Of a stretch of 64,000 nucleotides of DNA, positions 49,899 to 57,949 are shown piece by piece; positions within the stretch are counted from its first letter, which is position 1, and the number at the start of each line of letters is the position of its first letter. The notes under the pieces were generated by a model. That model ran no database searches, was not told the DNA's origin, and saw only the letters and a program-made list of their open reading frames with translations. The position numbers and the translations under genes are program-made. The stretch is from VRUE01 sp044867925 (GTDB lineage Bacteria; Actinomycetota; Thermoleophilia; Solirubrobacterales; 70-9): positions 1 to 64,000 of the forward strand of contig JBIOVV010000118.1 of assembly GCA_044867925.1 (NCBI GenBank), written 5' to 3'.

Positions 49899-50975
49899 AT
49901 GACCATCCGAGTATCGAATCGCCCGAAGGCTCGCGCAATCGAAATTGGAGGTTGGTCGCACGAAGCGCTACAAAGGCCAATCGGCTGGTCATTGCCACTT
50001 CTTGAGGGCACGCAACTCGCCAACGACGTTGCGACCATTCGCCGCTGTGGAGATCGCAGTCGGCCCTTTGGCCTTTGGCTCAAGCACTTCAGTCCCGAGC
50101 ACGGGGACGGCTACGTGATCACCAGCGTCACGTCCCGTGATCTCGCTCGCTGGTTGCACGGGATAAAGGCCGTCTTCTCCGCCTCGATGACGAGTGACCT
50201 AAGCCTGCGGGCCGAGCGGGAGTCCTATTGGCACGATGCTGAGCGAGCCCAGGCGCTGCTGGCAGACTTCGATTGGGCTCGGTGGGATCTGCAGAATCCC
50301 GTGGGCACGCGAGCTGCTCCCCGTCTCCGTCGAACCGCAACCAGGCGTCGCAGGGCCTTGGCTGCGGAGCTGCGAATCTTGATGGCGGAAGGATTGGAGG
50401 GAAAGGTGGGTCAGGAGGTGCCGAACTCCGCCGTTTACACCGCCCTGGTCGCAAGGCACATCGAGGTACCTGGCCTTCGCGTTTGTGAGTGCTGTCATCT
50501 CGTTTTCAAGGCTCGTCGACAAAGTCCGGCCAGTCGCTGTCCTGCCTGCCGGCGATCGCCGCCGCGCTACAAGCTCTTCGCCGTGGTCGATGGGGGCTGG
50601 CATCTCTCGGCGCGACTTGGGCCGCCCTGGTACCACGTCGTGGGGGGCAAGCCCGGAAGGCCAAGGGGCGCTGAATACATCGGCCTGTGCACAGAGTGTG
50701 GTGGAGAGTTCGTGGCCGCATCGGCGAGACAGCACCTGTGTCGTAACTGCGGTGGCTCCTCAGGCCGCGTACGGCGTGCACGAGGAGCAAGTGGGAGGGG
50801 CAGGCAACGCTTCCGCTTCGCTGCCAAAGACGGGCCTCTGAGCTCGGTGGGGGTTCGCTTTCCAAACGGCGAGCAAGGCAGCCTGAGTGCGGTGGACGGG
50901 GTGGTGGAGACGACGGACGCCGAGGTGGCTGCCCAACTGGACCGGAACCGGTCTTTGCGCAGGCTTCCCGACTGA
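49899..50975 (+). CDS. Double zinc-ribbon protein of unknown function
   Basis: A protein of about 358 residues from ATG 49899. The N-terminal half has no recognised domain. The second half carries two clear zinc-ribbon-type clusters: VCECCHLVF followed by RCPAC, and LCTECGGEF followed by LCRNCGG. A basic stretch RVRRARGASGRGRQRF follows, which could bind nucleic acid. It resembles DNA/RNA-binding defence or phage proteins rather than a known enzyme. The start is uncertain; an upstream in-frame GTG at 49776 exists without ribosome site. Confidence 0.55.
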   Translation: MTIRVSNRPKARAIEIGGWSHEALQRPIGWSLPLLEGTQLANDVATIRRCGDRSRPFGLWLKHFSPEHGDGYVITSVTSRDLARWLHGIKAVFSASMTSDLSLRAERESYWHDAERAQALLADFDWARWDLQNPVGTRAAPRLRRTATRRRRALAAELRILMAEGLEGKVGQEVPNSAVYTALVARHIEVPGLRVCECCHLVFKARRQSPASRCPACRRSPPRYKLFAVVDGGWHLSARLGPPWYHVVGGKPGRPRGAEYIGLCTECGGEFVAASARQHLCRNCGGSSGRVRRARGASGRGRQRFRFAAKDGPLSSVGVRFPNGEQGSLSAVDGVVETTDAEVAAQLDRNRSLRRLPD

Positions 50976-51003
50976 TGTCATCGAGGCGGCCGGGCGATCC
51001 AGC

Positions 51004-51801
51004 ATGAGTTCGACAGACGATCCATTTGCCGCGGCGGCGCGCGACCTCAAGGAGCGAATCGAGGCACACGGCGAAACGCGCTCGACGAAGCGCTACGAGG
51101 ATGCGCAGACTCATCTGGATCGTCTGGTCCAAGACTTCGCTGTGGGACTGCATTCGAGTTGGTTCGCATTCACGCGATATCCAGAGGGTGCCCAGTGGCT
51201 TTTGCAGAACTCGGCGGATGACTTGCTCGAGTCCGCGATCGCGCTTCCGGTCCTGACCCGCGATGGCATATTCAACGTTGCGCGGCGGGAGCTCCGATAT
51301 CTGCTCGAGGCAACGGTGAAGTACGTGTATGTCGACCAGCAACTGCCCGCTGAGGCCTCGCTCGACGAGCGCATTCGATTCTTGGGCGACAGTGGGAAGG
51401 TGCCTCGCTCGTCGATCACGCCTATAGACGAAGTGACGCTCCGGATGGTCGAGAAGCCAGAGGAGTTGCGAGGTGCTGTCAAGCAGTCCTTCGGTGCATT
51501 GAGTGGCTATGTGCATCCCTCGCGGCCCACCCTAGAAGAGCGGTTGGTGCGCGCCAAGCAGGGCGAATTCTCGGGATTCGAGGGCCCGAAGGTGATCGAA
51601 GCCTTTAACCGCTTGACCTCGCAGACGCTGGACCTAGTGCTGGCCCTGGTCTTTGAGGGCATTGGCCCGAGTTTCTCGGGGGACATAATCGTCGGCGTGT
51701 TCGATGAGAACCCTCGATGGAAGTTCCATCGAACCAGGTTTGTGGCACAGGTGTCTCGACACTTCGATTACAAGGTGGAGCGGCAAGGACGGCCGAGCTG
51801 A
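51004..51801 (+). CDS. HEPN-like hypothetical protein
   Basis: A 265-residue, mainly helical protein. The middle region RRELRYLLEATVKYVYVD and, further on, LSGYVHPSRPTLEE resembles a degenerate HEPN-type (DUF5677-like) helical domain, where a His-containing motif ends one helix. HEPN proteins are often RNases in toxin-antitoxin or defence systems, but the RXXXXH catalytic motif is not evident here. It starts 28 bases after the zinc-ribbon gene on the same strand, so the two may form an operon. Unrecognised otherwise. Confidence 0.6.
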   Translation: MSSTDDPFAAAARDLKERIEAHGETRSTKRYEDAQTHLDRLVQDFAVGLHSSWFAFTRYPEGAQWLLQNSADDLLESAIALPVLTRDGIFNVARRELRYLLEATVKYVYVDQQLPAEASLDERIRFLGDSGKVPRSSITPIDEVTLRMVEKPEELRGAVKQSFGALSGYVHPSRPTLEERLVRAKQGEFSGFEGPKVIEAFNRLTSQTLDLVLALVFEGIGPSFSGDIIVGVFDENPRWKFHRTRFVAQVSRHFDYKVERQGRPS

Positions 51802-51823
51802 CTCCAGGCCGCTGGCTATACGC

Positions 51824-53629
51824 CTACTCAGAGCCGGGAAAGAGGCGACGCCGTACCGTGCCGGTCAGCTCTGCCCAGGCATCTCGGTAAAAGGGCGGCT
51901 GGCGCGCCTTGGCAACGCGTGAGTCGCCTAGAGCAGTGAGGAAGTTCGGGAAGGGCAGATTTGCCATCACCGGATCCCCCTTCCAGAGGGCAATCAGGTC
52001 GAACGCGCCGAAGCCGGCTTCCAGCAGGCCCTCCAGGTGTCCCAAATCTTCAGAGCCAAGGATCGCCAGTGGCGGCAGTCCTCGAAGCAGCCCGTTGCGC
52101 TTGATCTCCTCGCTGATGAACTGCGGGATCGGGGGCATCGTCGGAAAGCCCTCGGTGAGGACCAGCATCGGCCAGATCTTCTGCCCGTCTCGGTAGCGAA
52201 GGCCATCGAGGGTCAGCGCCCCGTTGCGATAGTCCTTGATGTTCAGGTCGAGCTGCCGTGCCTTGGCAAGCGGCCCGCTCTCGAGATCTTCGAGAAAGGA
52301 GCGCCAGTCGCCGCGGGTTACCGTCGCGACTCGCGGCCGGCGCGAGACGACCTCGCAGAAGATCACGCCCTCATTGGCGCCGTCGAGGACCGCGTCGGTC
52401 GACTCGACCCTCCGGCCGCCCCGCATGTACTCCTTTTGCCGGTGGACCCTCGGCACTCCGAACTCAGGCATCATCCTTTCCCAGGCCCGCTGCACGAAGT
52501 CCTCGAACACAGTGCCGAAGGGACTGGTGAACTCGCTTCGGTTTCGGCCCTCGTCTAGCACGCCGTCGGCCAGCTCGAAGAACATGCCTTCGGTGCACCG
52601 TCGCTCCAACGAGTCCAGGGCGAGCGGGATGATGCCCCCGTCTGGCAAGCGCAACAACGGCCGCTCCTCAAAGGTCTGCGCCCTGTACTGGGTGTGGCCA
52701 TATTTAGCCTCCTCCTCTTCTAGGCTTTCTCGACACTCCTCGAGCGTCTGGGCATTGGCGTCGAGGAACGGCCCCCAGATACCGGCTCCGATCGCCGAGT
52801 TGGAGAAGTACTGCACTGGAACGACATGAAAAGCCTCGCTGCTTCCGTGCCCGTAGGTGCCAAACCGGGTGAAAAAGGCAAACCCGGTCGTAAGCCAGTC
52901 GGGCATGGAAATCCCCGTGTAGCGCTCGAATGCGGCAGCGGCGTCAAACGCCTCCGGGGTCGCGATCTCCTCCCAGGCGCGAACGAGAATGTCGTAGTAG
53001 CGGCTCCACAAGAGCTCGCTGTCGTGGCGGCCGTTGATCCCGAGCTGTCGCAGAATCCACGGTATTACCGTCTCGTTGTTCAGCGTCGCCGCATCGTTCT
53101 CATCGAGCCCGGGCTCCTTGAATACATCGCCAACGCCGAGCAGGCATTCGATGAACGCTCCGGTCAGCTCGCCGCTCTTGAAGTTGTCGGCCGGCCGGGA
53201 GTCCGCGTGCAATACGGCCAGCCTCGCCAGATGCACGACCTGCTGAGAGAAGAAGATCGCCCGGGTCTCGCCGTCAGGGCCGTTCATCTTCTCGATCAGG
53301 ATCGATTTCGCCTCCTCGGGCCAGTTGAGACGCTCGATGATCAGCCGATGCGCCTTGGGACTGGCCGGCGGGGCGGAGTTGACCATGCAGGAAAGCCGCC
53401 CCAGGACGTCAAGGCAGTCGAAGGCGGACATGCGTGAGAGGCGCTCGACGATGTCCGCCTCGCTCAACTCGATCTCGGTCAGCGCCTTCCAAGTGACGAA
53501 GACGTGAGCAAAGCTGTGTTCTTTTCTCGTCTGAGATCCAGGCGGGACGAGCAGGCTGCCGTCGGACCGGCTCGCGCTTAGCAGTGCAGGGGGGAGGGTG
53601 AGTTTGCGGTGTTCGCTCATCGTCGGCAA
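51824..53629 (-). CDS. Large island protein with nuclease-like C-terminal region
   Basis: A protein of 601 residues, no full family recognised. About 1-330 is helical. About 375-450 has the look of a restriction-endonuclease-like fold: an N-terminal helix FGTVFEDFVQRAWERMM, a candidate Asp in ESTDAVLDGAN and FCEVVSRR where a catalytic ExK would be expected but Lys is not in place. The remaining C-terminus is again helical. It is the first of three same-strand genes (with 53646 and 54901) that look like one unit. No membrane segment is visible. Confidence 0.6.
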   Translation of the reverse strand: MPTMSEHRKLTLPPALLSASRSDGSLLVPPGSQTRKEHSFAHVFVTWKALTEIELSEADIVERLSRMSAFDCLDVLGRLSCMVNSAPPASPKAHRLIIERLNWPEEAKSILIEKMNGPDGETRAIFFSQQVVHLARLAVLHADSRPADNFKSGELTGAFIECLLGVGDVFKEPGLDENDAATLNNETVIPWILRQLGINGRHDSELLWSRYYDILVRAWEEIATPEAFDAAAAFERYTGISMPDWLTTGFAFFTRFGTYGHGSSEAFHVVPVQYFSNSAIGAGIWGPFLDANAQTLEECRESLEEEEAKYGHTQYRAQTFEERPLLRLPDGGIIPLALDSLERRCTEGMFFELADGVLDEGRNRSEFTSPFGTVFEDFVQRAWERMMPEFGVPRVHRQKEYMRGGRRVESTDAVLDGANEGVIFCEVVSRRPRVATVTRGDWRSFLEDLESGPLAKARQLDLNIKDYRNGALTLDGLRYRDGQKIWPMLVLTEGFPTMPPIPQFISEEIKRNGLLRGLPPLAILGSEDLGHLEGLLEAGFGAFDLIALWKGDPVMANLPFPNFLTALGDSRVAKARQPPFYRDAWAELTGTVRRRLFPGSE

Positions 53630-53645
53630 AGCGGGCTGTAGGCGA

Positions 53646-54761
53646 CTAGAGAGGCGACTCGACCCACCTCAGGTTGACGAGGCGCCAGCTGAGCCGATCC
53701 AGGAACTCCAGATAGACGTTCGTCGCGGTGAGCACGTTGAATGCCAGGCTCCCGAGCCCTTGGGGCACTCCGGCCAGCGGCTCCAGAGTGGTCCGCCATC
53801 CCCCAAGGAGCCCTGGCTGCATATCCGAGGCGTTGAAGAACACCAGCGCTCTCTCTATGCCTTCCGATTGGAGATCGTCCACGAGCTTCCTTGTCGCCTC
53901 GCTTGAGCGCGGTCCGCCGGCGACGTCCCGGTGTATGACGACCAGTACATCGCCTTGGGCAGAGTGCGGTCGCGCCTCGAGCCGAAAGTCGCTGTCGGGC
54001 CCGACGCCGAACTCGGTTTCGAGTGGAAACGTCCACTCATAGGTGAGGTACAGCCGCCCGACCACAGCGCTTACCGCCCCGATCGGCCGGTCGAGCAGCG
54101 ATCCAATGTCTACCTCATGCGAGGGGCGGAACTCGTGTGCATCCAAAAGGCGAAGCACAAGCTTTTCGAAGTCGCTCGGCATCAGGGGGTCGAGCTCGCT
54201 GCGCAGCGGATCCAGGTTGTGGCCGAGGGGGCGACCCCGGAACTCGGGTCCATCGAGGCGAAGGCTGCGATGCCGCGGCATTTGCCGGAGGGCATCCTCG
54301 AGGGTCGCCGACAGGGGGACTCGCAGAGTCGTCGTCTGCTGGTCCTCTGGGAGCTCGGCGAGCCTGCGAAGACCGCCGCTGCGCTCGACGAGATCGCGGA
54401 CATCGTGCACCAGGAACCGGTCAAGCGCCTCGACGTAGAGGGCCAAATAGACGGGCTCCGGATGGGCGAACCAGTAGAGCAGGTGCTCGACGCTCAGTCC
54501 GCCCACCGGCACGTCCTCGGCCCCGGCCAGCTCGCCCGCGCCAATCGTCGAAGCCCGGATGCCCTTGAGTTGAAACCAAACTCGGACCTGCCCCAGCTCT
54601 CGGTCATCTCCCCGGGATGAGGGCTCGTAGAGATGCAGCCCTAGGTCAAGCGCCGCCCGGTCGCTGTCATAACCGACAAATTGACCATGGGCGGCAAGCA
54701 GTCCCTTCAGCTGGCTCGTGTAGATCTGCTCGAAGCGATCTTGCTCGCCGACCAATGGCAT
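53646..54761 (-). CDS. DUF4365-like protein, possible nuclease
   Basis: A protein of 371 residues. The N-terminal part resembles DUF4365: YDSDRAALDLGLHLYE gives the Asp, VRVWFQLKG a Gln-Leu-Lys in place of ExK, and VEHLLYWFAHPEPVYLALY follows, as in that family. DUF4365 proteins are often found in defence loci and are thought to be PD-(D/E)XK-like. The rest is a helical region ending in a beta-rich part. Its stop is 16 bases from the start of the 601-residue gene, so the two are probably cotranscribed. Confidence 0.65.
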   Translation of the reverse strand: MPLVGEQDRFEQIYTSQLKGLLAAHGQFVGYDSDRAALDLGLHLYEPSSRGDDRELGQVRVWFQLKGIRASTIGAGELAGAEDVPVGGLSVEHLLYWFAHPEPVYLALYVEALDRFLVHDVRDLVERSGGLRRLAELPEDQQTTTLRVPLSATLEDALRQMPRHRSLRLDGPEFRGRPLGHNLDPLRSELDPLMPSDFEKLVLRLLDAHEFRPSHEVDIGSLLDRPIGAVSAVVGRLYLTYEWTFPLETEFGVGPDSDFRLEARPHSAQGDVLVVIHRDVAGGPRSSEATRKLVDDLQSEGIERALVFFNASDMQPGLLGGWRTTLEPLAGVPQGLGSLAFNVLTATNVYLEFLDRLSWRLVNLRWVESPL

Positions 54762-54900
54762 CCACCTAGGATCTTATGCGCAGAATCGCCAGTATCGACC
54801 GGCAGGCTGGTTCTGTCGCCTGGATCCGAGGACAAGCTCGTCGGCTGTTACCTGACGCCGTTCTTGGCCGGGCTCGCTCCCTGCTCGCGGCTACCTGGAG

Positions 54901-55866
54901 TCAGGGGTAGGCGACCGGGCGCCCGAGCTGCCAGCCCTCGGCGGTCTCGACCAGGGCTGGGCATCTCGACAGGATGAGCGGGAGCTGGTCGGGGTCGACC
55001 GAGGCGCCCAGCTGGGCCACCAACGTCTCCAAGGTGATCGGCTCACGCTTGCGGGCGAGAACGAAGACGACGGCCCGCTCGGCTTCATTGCCGCTACCTG
55101 GCACTAGGCGGGACGCGATCTGACTGCTGGCCTCGTTTCGCGTTTGCATGATGTAGAGGAAGCCGCGCAAAAGGTGGAGCCCGAACGTTTTCGCACGATC
55201 GACGCTGAGGCGAACGCGCTCGGGCCCGTAGGGCCCGAAGATGTAGGCGCCCAACAGGAGGAGGGCGACGGCGAACTGTGGGTAGCGGCGAGCCAGCTTG
55301 ACCGCTTCGCTGATCACCAGGGCCGTCAGCTCGGGAGTGATCCTGATCGTGGCATCGACGCCTAGGAGGGTGTCGGCCAGCTCGGGGACGTCATGCCAGC
55401 CTTTGGAGGCGAGCCCTCGCGAGGTCAGGTGTTTGTCGTCAGAGAAGGCGAGTAGCGGACCCATCAAGGCGACGGCGTCAGCGAAGGGCAGATCGTCGGC
55501 ATCCTCATCCGCCAGACTTCGACGGCGATCATCTGCCAGTGCTGGTATGGCGTCGACGACGCGAACGTGGGGGCCGTAGTGGTCCCACCATGCCGTTTCG
55601 ACGGACTCGACCGGAACCCGTGCTGCTGAGGCGATGCGGTCGAATTTGGTTGGGACCTCTTCGGCGACGTTGGCTGGTACGTAGAGGATCGCCGTGCCGG
55701 AACGCGCAGCGGACAGCAGGCGAGGACGGTGCCCCTTGGCGAGGCTATGTAGCTCCCTGAAGAGGACGCTCGTGTCGACCAGCTGGGGTAGCGGCAGCTC
55801 GATCCAGAACTGCTCGGTCGGAGCGCTCGTCACGACGCCTCGCGATTGACCTCGGTCGTCCGGCAT
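54901..55866 (-). CDS. PIN-domain protein with membrane segment
   Basis: A protein of 321 residues. The N-terminal PIN nuclease domain has the acidic set: Asp31 in LVDTSVLF, Glu69-70 in VAEEV, an acidic cluster about 120-130 (DEDADDLPFADA) and Asp143-144 in FSDDKHL. One hydrophobic segment follows (about 197-215, FAVALLLLGAYIFGPYG), unusual for a PIN protein. The C-terminal part is helical and basic. PIN domains are usually RNases in toxin-antitoxin pairs, but no antitoxin is evident. It precedes two same-strand genes, a possible unit. Confidence 0.65.
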   Translation of the reverse strand: MPDDRGQSRGVVTSAPTEQFWIELPLPQLVDTSVLFRELHSLAKGHRPRLLSAARSGTAILYVPANVAEEVPTKFDRIASAARVPVESVETAWWDHYGPHVRVVDAIPALADDRRRSLADEDADDLPFADAVALMGPLLAFSDDKHLTSRGLASKGWHDVPELADTLLGVDATIRITPELTALVISEAVKLARRYPQFAVALLLLGAYIFGPYGPERVRLSVDRAKTFGLHLLRGFLYIMQTRNEASSQIASRLVPGSGNEAERAVVFVLARKREPITLETLVAQLGASVDPDQLPLILSRCPALVETAEGWQLGRPVAYP

Positions 55867-56023
55867 CGGCAGAGGGTGGCACGGCTAGCGGACTGTGTAC
55901 CCGGTCGAGTCTCTTGAGCGGACAGGAGGACCAAGGATCGCCTTGTGACCAAGGCATCGCGATCAGATGTACTGGATCATCTGCCGGCTGTCGCGCGAAG
56001 CGGCACCCAGCGCCGGACCCGGA

Positions 56024-56449
56024 CTAGGACACGTAGGCCTTGCGCACCATGGCGGCCGTCCACTGGTTAGTGCCGTGTGCGGGGGGAACACCCTTGCGGT
56101 TCAGGAACTCGGCGATGTCGGCGAGGGACTTTCCCTTTGCGAGCTGCGTCCGGACTTGCGCCCGCCAGCCCCAGTCCCGCTTGTTGCACCAAGAGTGGGA
56201 GAGTCGAACGTTCTCGGCGACGAACCTACCGCCATCCGATTTGAGCCTCGGGTAGTGGTCGCGCGAGGGCGTCCACTTGTTGCCCGGGGTCCCGACCGGA
56301 TCGAAAGCGCCGCGCCCCTTGTGGTGGTAGCACTGCGGCATCTCGCACCTCAGGGCGAGGAGCTGGCCGCGCTCGGCCATCCGCACGAGGACATTTGCAT
56401 TTTTCACGCCGAGCTCACGGAGTTGGTCCGCGACCGATTTATCTGCCAT
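56024..56449 (-). CDS. HNH-type endonuclease
   Basis: A protein of 141 residues with an HNH-like core. Cys pair LRCEMPQCYHHKG and later RDHYPRLKSDGG, FVAENVRLSHSWCNKRDWG give the His-Asn-His arrangement with a zinc-binding Cys set. Start ATG 56449 is chosen over an upstream ATG at 56467. Such proteins are mobile-element or restriction nucleases. It lies at the right end of the defence-like genes and divergent from the fluoride switch. Confidence 0.8.
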   Translation of the reverse strand: MADKSVADQLRELGVKNANVLVRMAERGQLLALRCEMPQCYHHKGRGAFDPVGTPGNKWTPSRDHYPRLKSDGGRFVAENVRLSHSWCNKRDWGWRAQVRTQLAKGKSLADIAEFLNRKGVPPAHGTNQWTAAMVRKAYVS

Positions 56450-56491
56450 GCGGCGATCCTGACACAACTGCTCTTGCGTGAAAGCGGAGGC

Positions 56492-56497
56492 TATGAT
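56492..56497 (+). promoter_or_regulatory. Probable -10 element of the fluoride-switch transcript
   Basis: TATGAT differs from the ideal -10 at one position and lies 8 bases before the aptamer begins. No good -35 box at 16-18 bases was seen, so the assignment rests on position and sequence of this box only. Confidence 0.5.
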
Positions 56498-56504
56498 CTT
56501 TTCT

Positions 56505-56562
56505 GAGCGATGGGGCTCGCTCTGTCATAACCGCGGCTTTGATCCCGCTGATGGCTCCTATC
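56505..56562 (+). promoter_or_regulatory. Fluoride riboswitch (crcB motif)
   Basis: The aptamer matches the fluoride riboswitch consensus: stem GAGCGA (56505-56510) with TCGCTC (56517-56522), closing loop TGGGGC; the invariant ATAACCGC segment; stem GCGG with CCGC (56545-56548); and the 3' block CTGATGGCTCCTA. The loop TGGGG can pair with the 3' TCCTA, forming the known pseudoknot. The following CTCCTATC (56555-56562) is also complementary to GATAGGAG (56580-56587), giving a competing hairpin that hides AGGAG. Fluoride binding should therefore favour ribosome access. A FluC gene follows. Confidence 0.93.
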
Positions 56563-56596
56563 CCGTCAAGCTTGGCGACGATAGGAGAGCGATCGA

Positions 56597-56659
56597 ATGA
56601 GATTTCAGCGGCAACGCCACCCGCTGCCGGAGGTCCCCCATCTGAAGGCGAAAGCGTGA
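56597..56659 (+). CDS. Twenty-codon leader ORF coupled to fluC
   Basis: A short frame ATG 56597 to TGA 56659 encodes about 20 residues, starting MRFQRQRHP and ending HLKAKA. It is preceded by AGGAG at 56583-56587, which lies in the hairpin controlled by the fluoride aptamer. Its stop overlaps the fluC start GTG 56656 (GTGA), so translation of fluC is probably coupled to it. No longer or better frame exists here. Codon use is not informative at this size. Confidence 0.6.
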   Translation: MRFQRQRHPLPEVPHLKAKA

Positions 56660-57015
56660 GCGCAGGAGCCTGGATCGCGGTTGGGCTCTTGGGCGGCCTA
56701 GCCGCCAGCGCTCGCTTCGTCGTCGACTCCGAGGTGTCGCGTCGCACGAGCGGGCCTTTCCCGACTGGCATCCTCGTCGTGAATCTGATCGGTGCCTTCC
56801 TTGTGGGGGTTCTGAGCGCGACGGCGCTCGACAGCGAATCGCTCGCGATTCTCGCCAGCGTGATCGGCTCATTCACTACTTTCTCGACATGGATGCTCGA
56901 CACGAATCGATTGATTGCCGCGAAGCACGCCAGTCTCGCCTGGCTCAATATCGGCCTTCCGCTTGTTGCAGGCTTCTTGGTTGTCGCGTTGGGCAACTCG
57001 TTGGTTCGTCTTTGA
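56656..57015 (+). CDS. fluC: Fluoride channel FluC (CrcB)
   Basis: Small four-helix fluoride channel of 119 residues. GLLGGLAASARFVVD in helix 1 (the conserved R-F pair), GPFPTGILVVNLIGAFLVG in helix 2 with the Asn-containing motif and IGSFTTFSTWMLD in helix 3 with the Na+-site TFST all fit Fluc. It works as a dual-topology dimer exporting F- . GTG 56656 is the start because the N-terminal extension before it is leader sequence with no family match. It is controlled by the fluoride switch directly upstream. Confidence 0.93.
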   Translation: MSAGAWIAVGLLGGLAASARFVVDSEVSRRTSGPFPTGILVVNLIGAFLVGVLSATALDSESLAILASVIGSFTTFSTWMLDTNRLIAAKHASLAWLNIGLPLVAGFLVVALGNSLVRL

Positions 57016-57124
57016 GCGGCCGAACAGCTTTTTTTTGCTCCGGCGTCGACGCGGCGTGTTGGCTGTCAACAGGCACGCCGGCGCATTTGAAGATCACCAG
57101 ATAGCGTTGATTTTGGTGTCCCTT

Positions 57125-57712
57125 ATGTCGTCATCCGGTCGGCGGTCGAGAGGTTCATTCCCATGGACCCCTGGCAGTCGCAGGCGATTGCTCATCGTCT
57201 TCGGAGTTGCGATGGTGGCGTTCGACCTCGTACTCGTTGTCATCGATCAGCACCTAGAGGCAACGGGTGGGCCTTCAATCACCGTCCTCGAGCTCTCCGG
57301 CAGCGAGCAGCGTGCCGCCGAAATCATGGCGGAATGGGGAGCTCATGGCCGGAATCTCGCCCGACTGTCGCTATGGATTGACTTCGGCTTCATGGCGAGC
57401 TATGGAACGTTTTTCACGCTTGCGGCGATCGCCACCCGGGACTTTGCGAGAGAGCGGCGCCTTCGGCTGCTCGCTGCCATTGGGATCGCTGCTCCACTTT
57501 TTGCTGCCTCGGCAGTTCTTTTCGATGCCGCAGAAAACATCGTTTGGCTTCTAGTTCTCGGCGGCCACGGAGGAAGTTTTGCCCCGCCCCTCGCGACGGC
57601 CTGCGCCAGCCTCAAGTTCCTTCTCATCGGTCTCGCGATCCTCTACGTAGCGGGGGGGTTGGTCGCTCGTTTCCACCAACGCTGGAGACGGAGGGAGCAG
57701 CGGCGGGCCTGA
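57125..57712 (+). CDS. Four-helix membrane protein of unknown function
   Basis: A protein of 195 residues with about four hydrophobic segments: 22-42 (LIVFGVAMVAFDLVLVVI), 86-108, 118-140 and 155-178. A conserved-looking stretch LSLWIDFGFMASYGTFFTLA resembles actinobacterial membrane proteins without named function. ATG 57125 is selected because the upstream part of the frame overlaps fluC sense. It follows fluC by 109 bases; a shared fluoride response is possible but not shown. Confidence 0.7.
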   Translation: MSSSGRRSRGSFPWTPGSRRRLLIVFGVAMVAFDLVLVVIDQHLEATGGPSITVLELSGSEQRAAEIMAEWGAHGRNLARLSLWIDFGFMASYGTFFTLAAIATRDFARERRLRLLAAIGIAAPLFAASAVLFDAAENIVWLLVLGGHGGSFAPPLATACASLKFLLIGLAILYVAGGLVARFHQRWRRREQRRA

Positions 57713-57949
57713 GGGGTTACCTAACCCTCAAGTTAAGGAGAAGACTTTAGTAGTCCCCCCGTATCTCAACGAATATATGACTGACCAGAGCGCTGGACGG
57801 ATTCGCTGAGTTCCTGTATGGATATACGCGAAGACGGGATTGGACCGACCTGCCCCTCGGGGGGTGGCGCGAAGTTCCGCTCATCCGAGTAGGAGGCAGA
57901 GGGCCAGAAATCGTGGGCCCGACAGCTATCCAGCACAAAGGAGAAGCGG
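57713..57949. other. Leader region of the secreted protein gene
   Basis: No gene. The stretch contains a good ribosome site (AAAGGAG, 12 bases before ATG 57950) and AT-richer sequence near 57770-57830 that may hold the promoter. No terminator hairpin was clear after the preceding gene. Confidence 0.5.

Noticed and set aside
49724..49900. 58-codon minus-strand frame with a hydrophobic stretch
   Set aside because: It has no ribosome site and shares its start region with the plus-strand zinc-ribbon gene. It cannot be excluded but is not supported.
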